DNA of 64,000 nt from Asticcacaulis sp. SL142 (lineage in GTDB: Bacteria; Pseudomonadota; Alphaproteobacteria; Caulobacterales; Caulobacteraceae): NCBI RefSeq assembly GCF_026625745.1, contig NZ_CP113061.1, positions 434,001-498,000 on the forward strand, in the 5' to 3' direction. The notes under the pieces were generated by a model. It was not told the origin of the DNA. It ran no database searches and saw only the letters and a list, made by a program, of their open reading frames with translations. This document shows positions 44,780 to 54,200 of the stretch, in pieces (within the stretch, counting starts at the first letter, position 1; each line of letters starts with the position of its first letter). A program made the position numbers and the translations under genes.

Positions 44780-45697
44780 CTACGCAGGGGATGTGGCCGC
44801 AGCTTTTGAAGGTGTCCGCAAAGTCAGCAACAAAAGGGTAGCAATAATGCAGCCCGCGCCGAGCCAGTCATAGACCCCAAACGGCACCTTCAACCAGAAT
44901 ACCGCAATGAGTGTAGCTGACAGAGGCTCGGCACAGGCCATCAAACTGGCGGTACGGGCGCCGATGAGTTTTGTCGCCTGAATGTAAACCAGAAACGCAA
45001 TCAGCGTGCCGCCGATAATGGCGAAGGCTGAGGCGATTACGGTTTGGGCATCCCATATGCCGACGACATCCCACGGTGCATGCACAAAGCTGAACAGTAT
45101 CCCGCCGATCAGCATGGCCCAGCCCAGAATGATCGGGGCGGGGTAATGGCGCATGAGTTTCAACGGTTGAATTGAATAGACGGCGAAGGCAACGGCAGAG
45201 GCCAGCCCCCAGAACAGGGCTTCCGGGGAGATTGAAATATCCGACGGGCGGCCATGGGTGACCAGCAGGAAGGTTCCGCCGACCGCCAAAGCGACCGATA
45301 AGGCTTCAAATGGGCTGGGCCAGCGCTTTTCCTTAAAGGCATACCATGCCGCGATCATGACCGGCCCCGTATATTGCAACACTGTGGCCGTCGCGGCGTT
45401 TGAAGCGCGGATGGCGGCAAAATAGGTGTACTGAACCGAAATCATGCCAAGGCAGGCAAACAGGAACAGTCTTTTCAGGTTTTCCCGGTCGCGCCAGATA
45501 GCAAAAATTTTCTGCGGCCGTCTCAGGCTGCAAACGGACAACAGCAGTACACCGGATATCAACATGCGTACCGTAACCATCCATTCGGCGCTTACCTGTT
45601 TGTCCTGAAACAGGAACTGCATAAACGCGCCGGATACGCCCCATAATAAAGCGCCGGTCAGGGCCAGAATATATCCTTGGGTAGTCGGGGAACGCAT
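44780..45697 (-). CDS. DMT/EamA-family transporter (YicL-like)
   Basis: A 305-residue inner-membrane protein with ten helices in two EamA repeats (GYILALTGALLWGVSGAFMQ starts the first, LFWGLASAVAFAVYSIQPLK the second). Members export amino acids or other metabolites; the PEAM-type cue is absent so the substrate is unknown. The ATG at 45697 fits the family start (MRSPTTQGYI); an upstream in-frame ATG would add 33 polar residues and nearly reach the divergent regulator. The Lrp-type gene starting at 45807 is divergent, and such pairs usually mean that the regulator controls the exporter. Confidence 0.85.
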   Translation of the reverse strand: MRSPTTQGYILALTGALLWGVSGAFMQFLFQDKQVSAEWMVTVRMLISGVLLLSVCSLRRPQKIFAIWRDRENLKRLFLFACLGMISVQYTYFAAIRASNAATATVLQYTGPVMIAAWYAFKEKRWPSPFEALSVALAVGGTFLLVTHGRPSDISISPEALFWGLASAVAFAVYSIQPLKLMRHYPAPIILGWAMLIGGILFSFVHAPWDVVGIWDAQTVIASAFAIIGGTLIAFLVYIQATKLIGARTASLMACAEPLSATLIAVFWLKVPFGVYDWLGAGCIIATLLLLTLRTPSKAAATSPA

Positions 45698-45806
45698 GAC
45701 ATCAACTCTGCAGAGGGGCGGTGGTGGGAATATATTTTGATGAGGGTGATAATTGTGCTTTAAATTGGTGCGCTTACCGGGAAAATTTCTCATCAATGAG
45801 GCGATT

Positions 45807-46289
45807 ATGAAGGCGGTTGCGCTGGATAGCTTTGACTATGCGATCCTTGATGTCGTGCAGGAGGATAATCGGCTGGCCCTGAAGGCGATTGCCGAGCGCG
45901 TGAATTTATCGACAGCGGCGGTTCAGCGACGTATCCGGCGGCTGGAGGACGAAGGCGTTATTGCCAAAAACATAGCGGTGATCGACCCGAACCATGTTGG
46001 CCAGCCCATCACCATCATTGTCGAGGTCACTCTGGAGCGCACTCACATCAGTGAACTGGACGCGATGCGCAAACGGCTGTCGGTGCCGGAGGTGCAGCAG
46101 TGTTACTATGTGACCGGCGACGTTGATTTCGTTCTGGTGGTTACGGTGGCGACCATGGACGCATATGAGGCGCTGGCGCGTAAGCTGTTTTACGAGAATA
46201 CCAACGTCAAAATGTTCCGATCTCTGGTCGCGCTGGATCGGGTCAAGGTCGGGCTGGGCGTTGATTTATCAAGGTTCAAATCAACGTAA
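45807..46289 (+). CDS. Lrp/AsnC-family transcriptional regulator
   Basis: A 160-residue regulator with an N-terminal HTH (LDVVQEDNRLALKAIAERVN, LSTAAVQRRIRRLEDEGVI) and a C-terminal RAM ligand domain (VEVTLERTHISELDAMRKRL, VTGDVDFVLVVTVATMDAYE). Lrp-type proteins respond to amino acids. The ATG at 45807 has GAGG upstream and gives a family-like start; 18 more codons are open upstream. It lies 109 bp from the divergent DMT exporter, its most probable target. Confidence 0.9.
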   Translation: MKAVALDSFDYAILDVVQEDNRLALKAIAERVNLSTAAVQRRIRRLEDEGVIAKNIAVIDPNHVGQPITIIVEVTLERTHISELDAMRKRLSVPEVQQCYYVTGDVDFVLVVTVATMDAYEALARKLFYENTNVKMFRSLVALDRVKVGLGVDLSRFKST

Positions 46290-46390
46290 GCGCGGTAAGA
46301 TTAAATTAACCAAACCTCATGATAAGTGGTATTATAAGGCGCGAACTCTAAGGGTTTAGTGCCGCAATTTAAGTGACCGCGTAAGTGTAT

Positions 46391-46408
46391 CCGTAATGTC
46401 GATTACGG
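46391..46408. promoter_or_regulatory. 7-bp inverted repeat upstream of flagellin 1
   Basis: CCGTAAT-GTCG-ATTACGG, 52 bases before the GTG start. It could be an operator or a leader hairpin; no known flagellar regulator motif is matched. Confidence 0.4.
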
Positions 46409-46459
46409 CTTATGGGCAAAATGCTCGTTAATCCTGAACCAGAATGGTAGGGGCACATC

Positions 46460-47308
46460 GTGTCAAACGTGACCGTCAACACTAATGTCGGGGCTATGGC
46501 GGCTTTGCAGTCGCTGAACCGGACTTCGCGCCAGTTCCGGGAAGTCGAAGACCGCATAACCACTGGACTTAAGATATCGAGCGCCAAGGATAATGGCGCC
46601 GTCTATGCCATCGCCGTGATGCAGCGGTCGGAAATTTCCTCACTCGATGTTTTGCAGCGCTCACTTGAGCGGGCAACCTCGGTTATCGATGTCGCCATGG
46701 GCGCCGGTGAGACGGTCGCCGATGTGCTCAATGAAATGAAAACGCGGGTAATATCGGCAGCCGACACCTCGCTGAATACGACATCGCGCACCGCTATGTC
46801 TGACGACTTTCTGGATATGATCCGCCAGATCTGGCATGCCGTCAAAAACGCTGAATTCGATGGCACCAACCTGATCGATGAAGGCGCTGATGACATGGTC
46901 GTGCCGGCCAGCCTTAGTCTGGATACGATTACGGTTCAGGCGCAAAACCTGTCGCTGGGTGTAGACGGGTTGTGGTGGAACATGCCGATTGCGTCCGCGA
47001 CCCTGCCGTTTACAACCGCGACCGAAGCCGCCGCTTTCATACCGGCCATGGATATCGCCATTGAGCGCATAGGATTGCGGCTGTCAGCTCTGGGGACGGC
47101 GGCTAAGGCCATAGAAGGTCAGTCGAAGTTTCTCTATAAGCTTCAGGACGCCATGACGGAGGGTGTTGGCAATCTGGTCGATGCCGATATGGCCAAAGAA
47201 AGTGCCCGTATGACGTCTTTGCAGACGCGGCAATCCCTGGGGCAGCAGTCTTTGTCAATTGCCAACCGGGCCCCGAACATGGTGCTGGCCCTGTTTCAGG
47301 CCGCTTAA
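46460..47308 (+). CDS. Flagellin 1
   Basis: Filament protein of 282 residues, of the short Caulobacter type with no large exposed D2/D3 domain. The N-terminal coiled-coil region MSNVTVNTNVGAMAALQSLN ... TTGLKISSAKDNGAVYAIA and the C-terminal LQDAMTEGVGNLVDADMAKE are conserved D0/D1 sequence. The start is GTG with GGTAGGGG upstream. It is more divergent than its neighbour in the middle (WWNMPIASATLPF) and has an unusual C-terminus, ANRAPNMVLALFQAA. No cysteines, as usual. Secreted by the flagellar type III system. Confidence 0.92.
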   Translation: MSNVTVNTNVGAMAALQSLNRTSRQFREVEDRITTGLKISSAKDNGAVYAIAVMQRSEISSLDVLQRSLERATSVIDVAMGAGETVADVLNEMKTRVISAADTSLNTTSRTAMSDDFLDMIRQIWHAVKNAEFDGTNLIDEGADDMVVPASLSLDTITVQAQNLSLGVDGLWWNMPIASATLPFTTATEAAAFIPAMDIAIERIGLRLSALGTAAKAIEGQSKFLYKLQDAMTEGVGNLVDADMAKESARMTSLQTRQSLGQQSLSIANRAPNMVLALFQAA

Positions 47309-47404
47309 GCATAGGCCTTAACGGGCTGTTCATGGCGATGTAATAAACTACCCGCAACGCGCGAGGCCGCACGCCTTAATTTAAAATGGAAAGGAGCGCA
47401 TCCT

Positions 47405-48250
47405 GTGGCAGGCATGTCGATCCGAACCAATAGAGCGGCCATGACGGCGTTGCAGAATTTAAATGCGACGGCGGCTCAGCTTGCGGCGACCCAAAACCGT
47501 ATATCGACGGGACTTAAGGTTTCCAGCGCCAAGGATAATGGTGCCGTCTGGGCCATAGCCAATTACCAGCGTTCACAGATTTCATCGATTGATGTTCTGC
47601 AAACCTCGCTCAATCGCGGCAAGTCGGTCATTGATGTTGCCATGGCCGCGGGCGAGTCGATCTCAGACATTTTCACTCTGATGAAAGAGAAGGCGCTGGC
47701 GGCATCGGATACATCGATTGATACGACTGCACGGGCGGCTCTGTCAGAAGAGTTCATGACTCTGGCCAAGCAGGTAGATCGCATCTCTAAAACGTCTTCG
47801 TTTAATGGCACAAGTCTGATAGCGAACGGCGATAACAATATCAGTGTGCTGGCGGGACTTGGCGGCGACACTATGACTATTCGCGCTCAGGATATGTCTC
47901 TGGCAGGCCTATGGGGCAGCGTGCCAGGGCACGGAGCGGTGACGCTTGGGCCGATCACATCGGCAGCCGATGCGCAAAAATTCATCGACGCCACCAACTT
48001 TGCGATTAAGACCACCAGCCTAAGTCTGGCAAAAATGGGTACGGATTCAAAGATGCTGGATCGGCAATCGACCATGCTCTATAAAATTCAGGACGCCATG
48101 GAAGCCGGTGTTGGCAATCTGGTCGATGCCGATATGGCCAAGGAAAGCGTCAAGTTACAGGCACTCCAGACTAAAATGCAGTTGGGGATCATGGCGTTGT
48201 CGATGGCTAACCGAAGCTCACAGTTGATCCTTGAGCTTTTCCGGCGCTAA
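47405..48250 (+). CDS. Flagellin 2
   Basis: A 281-residue flagellin, tandem paralog of the gene before it. MSIRTNRAAMTALQNLNATA, the STGLKVSSAKDNGAVWAIA signature and the C-terminal LVDADMAKESVKLQALQTKM are present, ending SMANRSSQLILELFRR. The start is GTG with AAAGGAG 9 bases upstream. It lies 96 bases after flagellin 1 with no terminator between, so the two may be co-transcribed. Several flagellins with slightly different properties per filament are the norm in Caulobacter. Confidence 0.93.
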   Translation: MAGMSIRTNRAAMTALQNLNATAAQLAATQNRISTGLKVSSAKDNGAVWAIANYQRSQISSIDVLQTSLNRGKSVIDVAMAAGESISDIFTLMKEKALAASDTSIDTTARAALSEEFMTLAKQVDRISKTSSFNGTSLIANGDNNISVLAGLGGDTMTIRAQDMSLAGLWGSVPGHGAVTLGPITSAADAQKFIDATNFAIKTTSLSLAKMGTDSKMLDRQSTMLYKIQDAMEAGVGNLVDADMAKESVKLQALQTKMQLGIMALSMANRSSQLILELFRR

Positions 48251-48429
48251 AGCAAAAACGAACAGCGGTTCAGGGCTTGCTTTTTCAATATATTGCTTGT
48301 AATAGCCGCGTTCCGGCGTGGAAATTCGTTTCCACTCCGTTCTGTCCGAGACCTTCGGGGAGCAGGGGCCACCTGTTCCATAAACTTCCGGGAGCCCCCG
48401 GAGACCGAAAATAGACGGGACGCGACACG
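48251..48429. other. Spacer after flagellin 2 with a UUCG hairpin
   Basis: No gene. It includes a perfect 7-bp stem GTGGAAA/TTTCCAC closed by a TTCG tetraloop (48318-48335) and a CCGGG/CCCGG mini-stem near 48387-48400. No T-run follows the first stem. Confidence 0.45.
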
Positions 48430-48603
48430 CCATCAAGATTGTACGATTTCCTTGTGATATAGGAAGCGCGTGCGGCCCTTGGGTGATTAGCTTCTCATCA
48501 TGGACAGTGACAAACCGCATTGGGGCAACTCAGCGCGAATTTGTCGTTTGTTACGTCTGACGGGAATACCCCCGGCAGATATCACCTCAATTGGAGGCCG
48601 CAA
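48430..48603 (+). promoter_or_regulatory. Candidate L10 leader region of rplJ
   Basis: About 170 bases of non-coding sequence with short complementary segments directly before rplJ. In most bacteria L10-L12 represses its own mRNA through a structured leader here. I place it by position and by the usual occurrence of such leaders, not by a full structural match. Confidence 0.35.
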
Positions 48604-49119
48604 ATGGACCGCGCACAAAAAGCCAGTTCGATCGAAGAGCTTAAGGGCATCTTCGCTGACTCAGGCGTCGTGGTTGTGACCCAGTATTCGGGTCTGACCT
48701 TTGTGGAAATGGCTGAACTGCGCAACCGTCTTCGTAAAGAAGGCGCTGTGCTTAAGGTGTTTAAGAACCGTCTGGCTCAAAAAGCTCTGGCCGATGGCGC
48801 TGGTGAAAAGGCTGAAGCCCTTTTCAAAGGCCCTGTCGCTCTGGCCTATGGTCCCGACCCTGTGACTGCCGCTAAGATCGCCGCCCAATACGCCAAAGAG
48901 AATGACAAGCTCAAGCTCATTGGCGCCATCATGGGCAACGATGTTCTGAACGAATCCGGCGTGAAGGCTCTGGCCACACTGCCGTCGCTCGACGAACTTC
49001 GTGGCAAGCTTATCGGTCTTATTCAGGCGCCTGCGACCCGTATCGCTGGCGTTCTGCAAGCACCGGCTGGTCAGTTGGCACGCGTTTTCAACGCGTACGC
49101 GACCAAAGACGCCGCTTAA
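48604..49119 (+). CDS. rplJ: Ribosomal protein L10
   Basis: A 171-residue stalk-base protein of the large subunit; it binds L7/L12 dimers with its C-terminal helix and 23S rRNA with its N-terminal domain. MDRAQKASSIEELKGIFADSG, VVTQYSGLTFVEMAELRNRL and VFKNRLAQKAL are family sequence. The frame is open 28 codons upstream, but TTGGAGG lies 6 bases before this ATG and L10 starts here. rplL follows 45 bases later. rplK and rplA are not upstream; flagellins are. Confidence 0.96.
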   Translation: MDRAQKASSIEELKGIFADSGVVVVTQYSGLTFVEMAELRNRLRKEGAVLKVFKNRLAQKALADGAGEKAEALFKGPVALAYGPDPVTAAKIAAQYAKENDKLKLIGAIMGNDVLNESGVKALATLPSLDELRGKLIGLIQAPATRIAGVLQAPAGQLARVFNAYATKDAA

Positions 49120-49164
49120 TCAGCTCATACCACTCACAAACCTATACCCTTTAAAGGAAATACA

Positions 49165-49548
49165 ATGTCTAAGATTGAACAATTGGTCGCCGACCTGTCC
49201 ACCCTGACCGTTCTCGAAGCTGCTGAACTGTCGAAGGCTCTTGAAGAAGCATGGGGCGTTTCTGCCGCGGCTCCGGTTGCCGTTGCCGCTGCTGGTGGCG
49301 CTGCTGCCGCTCCGGCCGAAGCTGCTGAAGAGCAAACCGAGTTCACCGTTGTCATCACCGATGGCGGCGACAAGAAGATCAACGTGATTAAGGAAATCCG
49401 TGGCATCCGTTCGGACCTCGGTCTGAAGGAAGCCAAGGACCTGGTCGAAGGCGCGCCGCAAACCGTCAAGGAAAACATCTCCAAGCAAGAAGCCGCTGAA
49501 ATCAAGGCTAAGCTTGAAGCTGCTGGCGCCAAGGTTGAAGTTAAGTAA
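49165..49548 (+). CDS. rplL: Ribosomal protein L7/L12
   Basis: A 127-residue stalk protein that recruits translation GTPases. N-terminal dimerisation domain ([20 protein letters not shown]), an Ala-rich flexible hinge (residues 40-55) and the globular C-terminal domain [20 protein letters not shown] to [19 protein letters not shown] is upstream of the ATG. A strong terminator follows, so rpoB is not simply the next gene of the same transcript. Confidence 0.98.
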   Translation: MSKIEQLVADLSTLTVLEAAELSKALEEAWGVSAAAPVAVAAAGGAAAAPAEAAEEQTEFTVVITDGGDKKINVIKEIRGIRSDLGLKEAKDLVEGAPQTVKENISKQEAAEIKAKLEAAGAKVEVK

Positions 49549-49578
49549 TTACGGCTTTGGCCATATTGCTTTAAATTT

Positions 49579-49611
49579 CAGGCTCGAAGGGAAACCTTCG
49601 GGCCTGTTTTC
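49579..49611 (+). terminator. Terminator after rplL
   Basis: A 12-bp stem CAGGCTCGAAGG/CCTTCGGGCCTG (one G-U pair) with GAAA loop, followed by TTTT. It lies 30 bases past the rplL stop. Confidence 0.9.
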
Positions 49612-49630
49612 GTTATGGGCGGAGTGAGAC

Positions 49631-50095
49631 ATGACACAGGCGCTTTTGCGCACGTTTGATTTCCTCAGTGAGGTCATGCCGCGTGAGCCGTCATGGCGGG
49701 TCATAGGGTCTGCGGCCTTGTGGCTGAGCGGTGTCCCGGTTGTGCCTGATCCCACAGATGTTGATGTGGTGGCGCCGTTTGAGGTAATTGAAAGCGTGCG
49801 CAAAGCTCTACAGGTGTCATTGCCGGATGCGGCCAGACCTGATGAGCGCTTTCGTTCTCATCCGTTTTTTCAGTATAGGCCCGATGGCGGAGTAATGATT
49901 GATTTCATGGGCGATCTGGAAGTTTTCAGTGGCGAATGGAAATGCTTGCGTTTTGAAAGTTTCGTTTCGATGAGCGGAGTTTTCGTTCCTGACTTGAATG
50001 AACAGATGACTATTCTGCGTCGGTTTGGCCGACCGAAGGATTTACAACGGATTGAGGCGGTTCAGGTTTTCTTGAGTGACTCGTCCTGTGGCTGA
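49631..50095 (+). CDS. Small nucleotidyltransferase-like protein of unknown role
   Basis: A 154-residue protein. The segment VIGSAALWLSGVPVVPDPTDVDVVAP (residues 23-48) has the GS...D-x-D pattern of the nucleotidyltransferase fold, with D43 or D45 region TDVDVV as candidate metal ligands; VMIDFMG further on could supply the third aspartate. Such small proteins occur as AbiEii-like or other orphan NTases. No confident family. GGAGTGAG lies upstream of the ATG. The gene lies between rplL and rpoB, an unusual place, and is followed by the membrane protein gene at 50212. Confidence 0.55.
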   Translation: MTQALLRTFDFLSEVMPREPSWRVIGSAALWLSGVPVVPDPTDVDVVAPFEVIESVRKALQVSLPDAARPDERFRSHPFFQYRPDGGVMIDFMGDLEVFSGEWKCLRFESFVSMSGVFVPDLNEQMTILRRFGRPKDLQRIEAVQVFLSDSSCG

Positions 50096-50211
50096 TTTTT
50101 AACCATATTGACAGGGCGTTTTCATCCGCTACTCTGTGGATAATTCGGGTGGCGGCAACGACCTGTGAGAGGTTGATTAGGCTGTCGGGATCGCCATGTG
50201 GGAGGCGGGCC

Positions 50212-50841
50212 GTGATAACTTTTAAAAAGCAAGTTAAATCAGCGATTAAACGGTTTGTGGCCACACCCTATTTCCTTGGGGTGCTTATCTTTATGTTTGG
50301 GGCATGGATTGCCTTATCCAGCAATACTTTGGGGGCGGCGACGGTTTTTTGCGGGCAGGGCTGGTTCCGTCCGGTTTGCGCCTATGGCGGCTTGGCCGGT
50401 GTGGCGTCACCTACCGAAGAACGGTTCTGGATTTCGGCATCGTCGCGCGTGGATGGGGAGGGTTTGCGTCAATATCTGCGCATTTATCCGGACGGTGAGT
50501 TTGCCCGTGAAGCCGCCCTGCGCCTGCAAACCTGCCGCCGTGTCGAGCGTGAGAACTGGGACGGTGAGGAAAAAACCCTGCCCCTGATGGTTATGACGGC
50601 TTTGGTGCCTTCGGTTTCGCAAGTGGCGGCCAAGGATATCGCCATCGCGTCGGGTAAAACCGATGCGGCGGTCATGTGCCGGAACTACGAGGCCGGTCAG
50701 TACCGGCTCAGAAAGTCGGATGTCCGGCCTGAACACTGGAGTTGTTCGGCGCGCGGGCGGGGCGTGGTTTGCGGATTTGAAGGCGTCGCTGTCTGTCAGG
50801 TTCAGACCCGCTTTGTCGAGGTTCATGAGGACTGCACATGA
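50212..50841 (+). CDS. Membrane-anchored protein of unknown function
   Basis: A 209-residue protein not recognised. Residues 20-40 (FLGVLIFMFGAWIALSSNTL) form one membrane helix, so the rest is probably periplasmic. The segment EGLRQYLRIYPDGEFAREAALRL has the Y-x(2)-YPxGxFAxxA pattern common in extracytoplasmic parts of caspase-like and TPR-like proteins. Six or so cysteines in the distal part (CGQGW, VCAYGG, TCRRV, MCRNY, WSCSARGRGVVCGF, AVCQVQ, DCT) suggest disulfides. GTG at 50212 is chosen since GGAGG lies 6 bases upstream; an earlier GTG at 50149 is in frame. A terminator-like hairpin follows. Confidence 0.55.
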   Translation: MITFKKQVKSAIKRFVATPYFLGVLIFMFGAWIALSSNTLGAATVFCGQGWFRPVCAYGGLAGVASPTEERFWISASSRVDGEGLRQYLRIYPDGEFAREAALRLQTCRRVERENWDGEEKTLPLMVMTALVPSVSQVAAKDIAIASGKTDAAVMCRNYEAGQYRLRKSDVRPEHWSCSARGRGVVCGFEGVAVCQVQTRFVEVHEDCT

Positions 50842-50878
50842 TTTCAGGGCGGCTTTTGCGACCTGAAATTTTAATTCT
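50841..50878 (+). terminator. Terminator-like hairpin before rpoB
   Basis: ATTTCAGG pairs with CCTGAAAT (8 bp) around 13 bases, followed by TTTAATTCTT. It overlaps the stop of the membrane protein gene. Confidence 0.55.
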
Positions 50879-51204
50879 TGACATTTTCAAAAAATATTCA
50901 AGATGCCCTCTTCACAGGCGGGGATAAGTGCGCTATGGCGTGCTCTCTTGGATTGCGACTCGCTTTGCGTTTCGCGCATCCTGCGAATTTACCTGATGGC
51001 TGACATTATGCTCTTTTCGTCGGCGAAGGGTTTGGCTTAGATCGCAAAGCCATAAAAACAAAGCGTCTGAGGCGATTTATCGCTTCATAAAGAGCGGACG
51101 CAAGGCAACTTTTACATCCTTTGGGATGTGACGACACCTTGAACCCCCGGAGGCTCATATTTAATTGGGCATCCAAAATACAGCGTTTCCACGCAAGGAC
51201 AAAA
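50876..51204 (+). promoter_or_regulatory. rpoB leader and promoter region
   Basis: 363 bases without a gene before rpoB. TTGACA (50878-50883) is a perfect -35 hexamer but the -10 region is poor. The inverted repeat TCTTGA (50876) / TCAAGA (50898) encloses it. AAGGA at 51195 serves rpoB translation. No other structure stands out in the remainder. Confidence 0.35.
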
Positions 51205-54200
51205 ATGGCGCAGTCTTTTACTGAAAAGAAGCGGATTCGGAAATCTTTCGGCCGTATCCCTGAAGCTATTCGTATGCCGAACCTGATCGAGGTTCAGCGC
51301 TCATCTTATGAACAATTCCTGCAACGCTTCGTCCGTCCGGTCGAGCGCATTGATGACGGCCTGGAGGCTGTTTTCAAGAGTGTGTTCCCGGTTAAGGATT
51401 TTAACGAGCGCGCGACGCTGGAATATGTGTCCTATGAGTTCGAAGAGCCCAAGTACGACGTTGAAGAGTGTATCCAGCGCGATATCACTTATGCCGCGCC
51501 GCTGAAGGTTAAGCTGCGTCTGATCGTGTTTGAAACCGACGAAGACACCGGCGCCCGCTCCGTTAAAGACATCAAGGAGCAGGACGTTTACATGGGCGAT
51601 ATCCCGCTCATGACCGATAAGGGCACCTTTGTCGTCAACGGCACTGAGCGCGTTATCGTCTCCCAGATGCACCGCTCTCCCGGCGTCTTCTTCGATCACG
51701 ATAAGGGCAAGACCCACTCTTCGGGTAAATTGCTGTTCGGCGCGCGTATCATCCCTTACCGCGGCTCGTGGCTCGACTTTGAATTCGATGCCAAGGACGT
51801 TGTCTATGTCCGTATCGATCGCCGCCGTAAGTTGCCGGCGACCACTTTCCTTCAGGCGCTTGGCCTTGATGGCGAAGAAATCCTCACGACCTTTTATGAT
51901 GTCGTGCCCTATGAGAAAAAAGACGCCGGTTGGGTCACGCCTTATAAGCCTGAGCGCTGGCGCGGTGTGAAGCCGGAGTTTGATCTGGTTGATGCCGATA
52001 CCGGCGAAGTGATCGCTCAGGCAGGCACCAAGATTTCGGCCCGTACCGCTAAGAAGCTGGCTGACGGTGGCGTGAAATCGCTGCTTCTGTCGGAAAACGC
52101 CCTGAACGGTCGTTATCTGGCGCGTGACGCCGTCAACTTCCAGACGGGTGAAATCTACGCCGAAGCCGGTGATGAGCTTGATGCCGTGGCCATCAAGACC
52201 CTTGAAGAAAACGGTTTCTCGACCGTAGACGTGCTCGATATCGACCATGTCACGGTTGGGCCTTACATGCGCTCAACTCTGCGTGTCGATAAGAACTCGT
52301 CGCGTGAAGATGCTTTGTTTGACGTTTACCGCGTCATGCGTCCGGGTGAGCCGCCCACCATCGAAGCGGCTGAGGCTATGTTCAACAGCCTGTTCTTCGA
52401 TATGGAGCGTTACGACCTGTCCAGCGTCGGTCGCGTCAAGATGAACATGCGTCTTGAGCAGTCGGTAGCCGATGATGTGCGCGTTCTGCGCAAAGACGAT
52501 ATCCTGAGCATCCTCAAGATTCTTGTCGGGCTGCGCGATGGCCGCGGTGAAATCGACGATATCGACAACCTCGGTAACCGTCGCGTCCGTTCGGTCGGTG
52601 AATTGCTGGAAAACCAGTACCGCGTTGGCCTACTGCGCATGGAGCGTGCCATTAAGGAGCGTATGTCGTCGGTCGATATCGACACCGTCATGCCGCACGA
52701 CCTGATTAACGCCAAGCCGGCTGCGGCTTCGGTGCGTGAATTCTTCGGCTCGTCGCAGTTGTCGCAGTTCATGGACCAGACCAATCCGCTGTCGGAAATC
52801 ACGCACAAGCGTCGTTTGTCGGCCTTGGGTCCAGGCGGTCTGACCCGTGAGCGCGCGGGCTTTGAAGTCCGCGACGTTCACCCGACCCATTATGGCCGTA
52901 TCTGCCCGATTGAGACGCCGGAAGGCCCGAACATCGGTCTGATCAACTCGCTGGCCACCCATGCCCGGGTCAATAAGTACGGCTTTATTGAATCGCCGTA
53001 CCGTAAGGTTATTGACGGGGCGGTGCAGGAAGAGGTCGTCTATATGTCGGCCATGGAAGAGTCCAAGCACACCATCGCTCAGGCGAACGTGCCGATCATC
53101 AAGGGCCATCTCGGCGACGATCTGATGACTGTCCGTATCAATGGCGATGTCACCCTGTCAGGTAAAGACCAGATCGACTATATGGACGTGTCGCCTAAGC
53201 AGGTGGTCTCGGTCGCTGCGGCCCTGATCCCCTTCCTTGAAAACGATGACGCCAACCGCGCCCTCATGGGCTCGAACATGCAGCGTCAGGCCGTGCCTCT
53301 GGTTAAGGCGGACGCCCCGTTCGTCGGCACCGGTATGGAAGAGGTTGTGGCCCGTGATTCCGGGGCGACCATTGCTGCCCGCCGTACTGGCGTGGTCGAA
53401 CAGGTCGATGCCACCCGTATCGTGGTTCGCGCAACCGAAGAAACCGATCCGACCAAGCCAGGCGTTGATATCTATCGCCTGTCGAAGTTCCAGCGCTCGA
53501 ACCAGAACACCTGTATCAACCAGCGCCCTATCGTTAAGGTCGGCGATAAGGTTGCTGCTCATGACATCATCGCTGACGGTCCGTCGACCGATCTCGGTGA
53601 TCTGGCTCTGGGGCGTAACGTCCTCGTGGCCTTCATGCCGTGGAACGGTTACAACTTCGAAGACTCGATCCTGATCAGTGAGCGCATCGTGCGTGATGAC
53701 ATCTTCACCTCTATCCATCTGGAAGAGTTTGAAGTCATGGCCCGCGATACCAAGCTTGGGCCGGAAGAAATCACTCGCGACATTCCAAACGTCGGTGAAG
53801 AAGCCCTGCGTAACCTCGACGAGGCCGGTATTGTGGCTATCGGCGCGGAAGTTCAGCCGGGCGATATTCTGGTTGGTAAGGTGACGCCAAAGGGCGAGTC
53901 ACCCATGACGCCGGAAGAAAAGCTTCTGCGCGCTATCTTTGGTGAAAAGGCTTCTGACGTGCGCGATACGTCGCTTCGTCTGCCGCCGGGTGTTGCCGGT
54001 ACCATCGTCGAAGTGCGTGTCTTCAACCGTCACGGTGTTGAAAAAGACGAACGCGCTCTGGCGATTGAACGTCACGAAATCGAGCGTCTGGGCAAGGACC
54101 GCGACGACGAACTGTCGATCCTTGAGCGCAACATCTATGGCCGTCTGAAGGACATCGTCCTCGGTAAGGTCGCCATTTCCGGGCCGAAGGGCATGGGGCG

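Noticed and set aside
46290-46459. Possible sigma-54 promoter of flagellin 1 (TGGGCAAAATGCTC near 46412)
   Set aside because: GG and GC are 9 rather than 12 bases apart, so the -24/-12 spacing is wrong.
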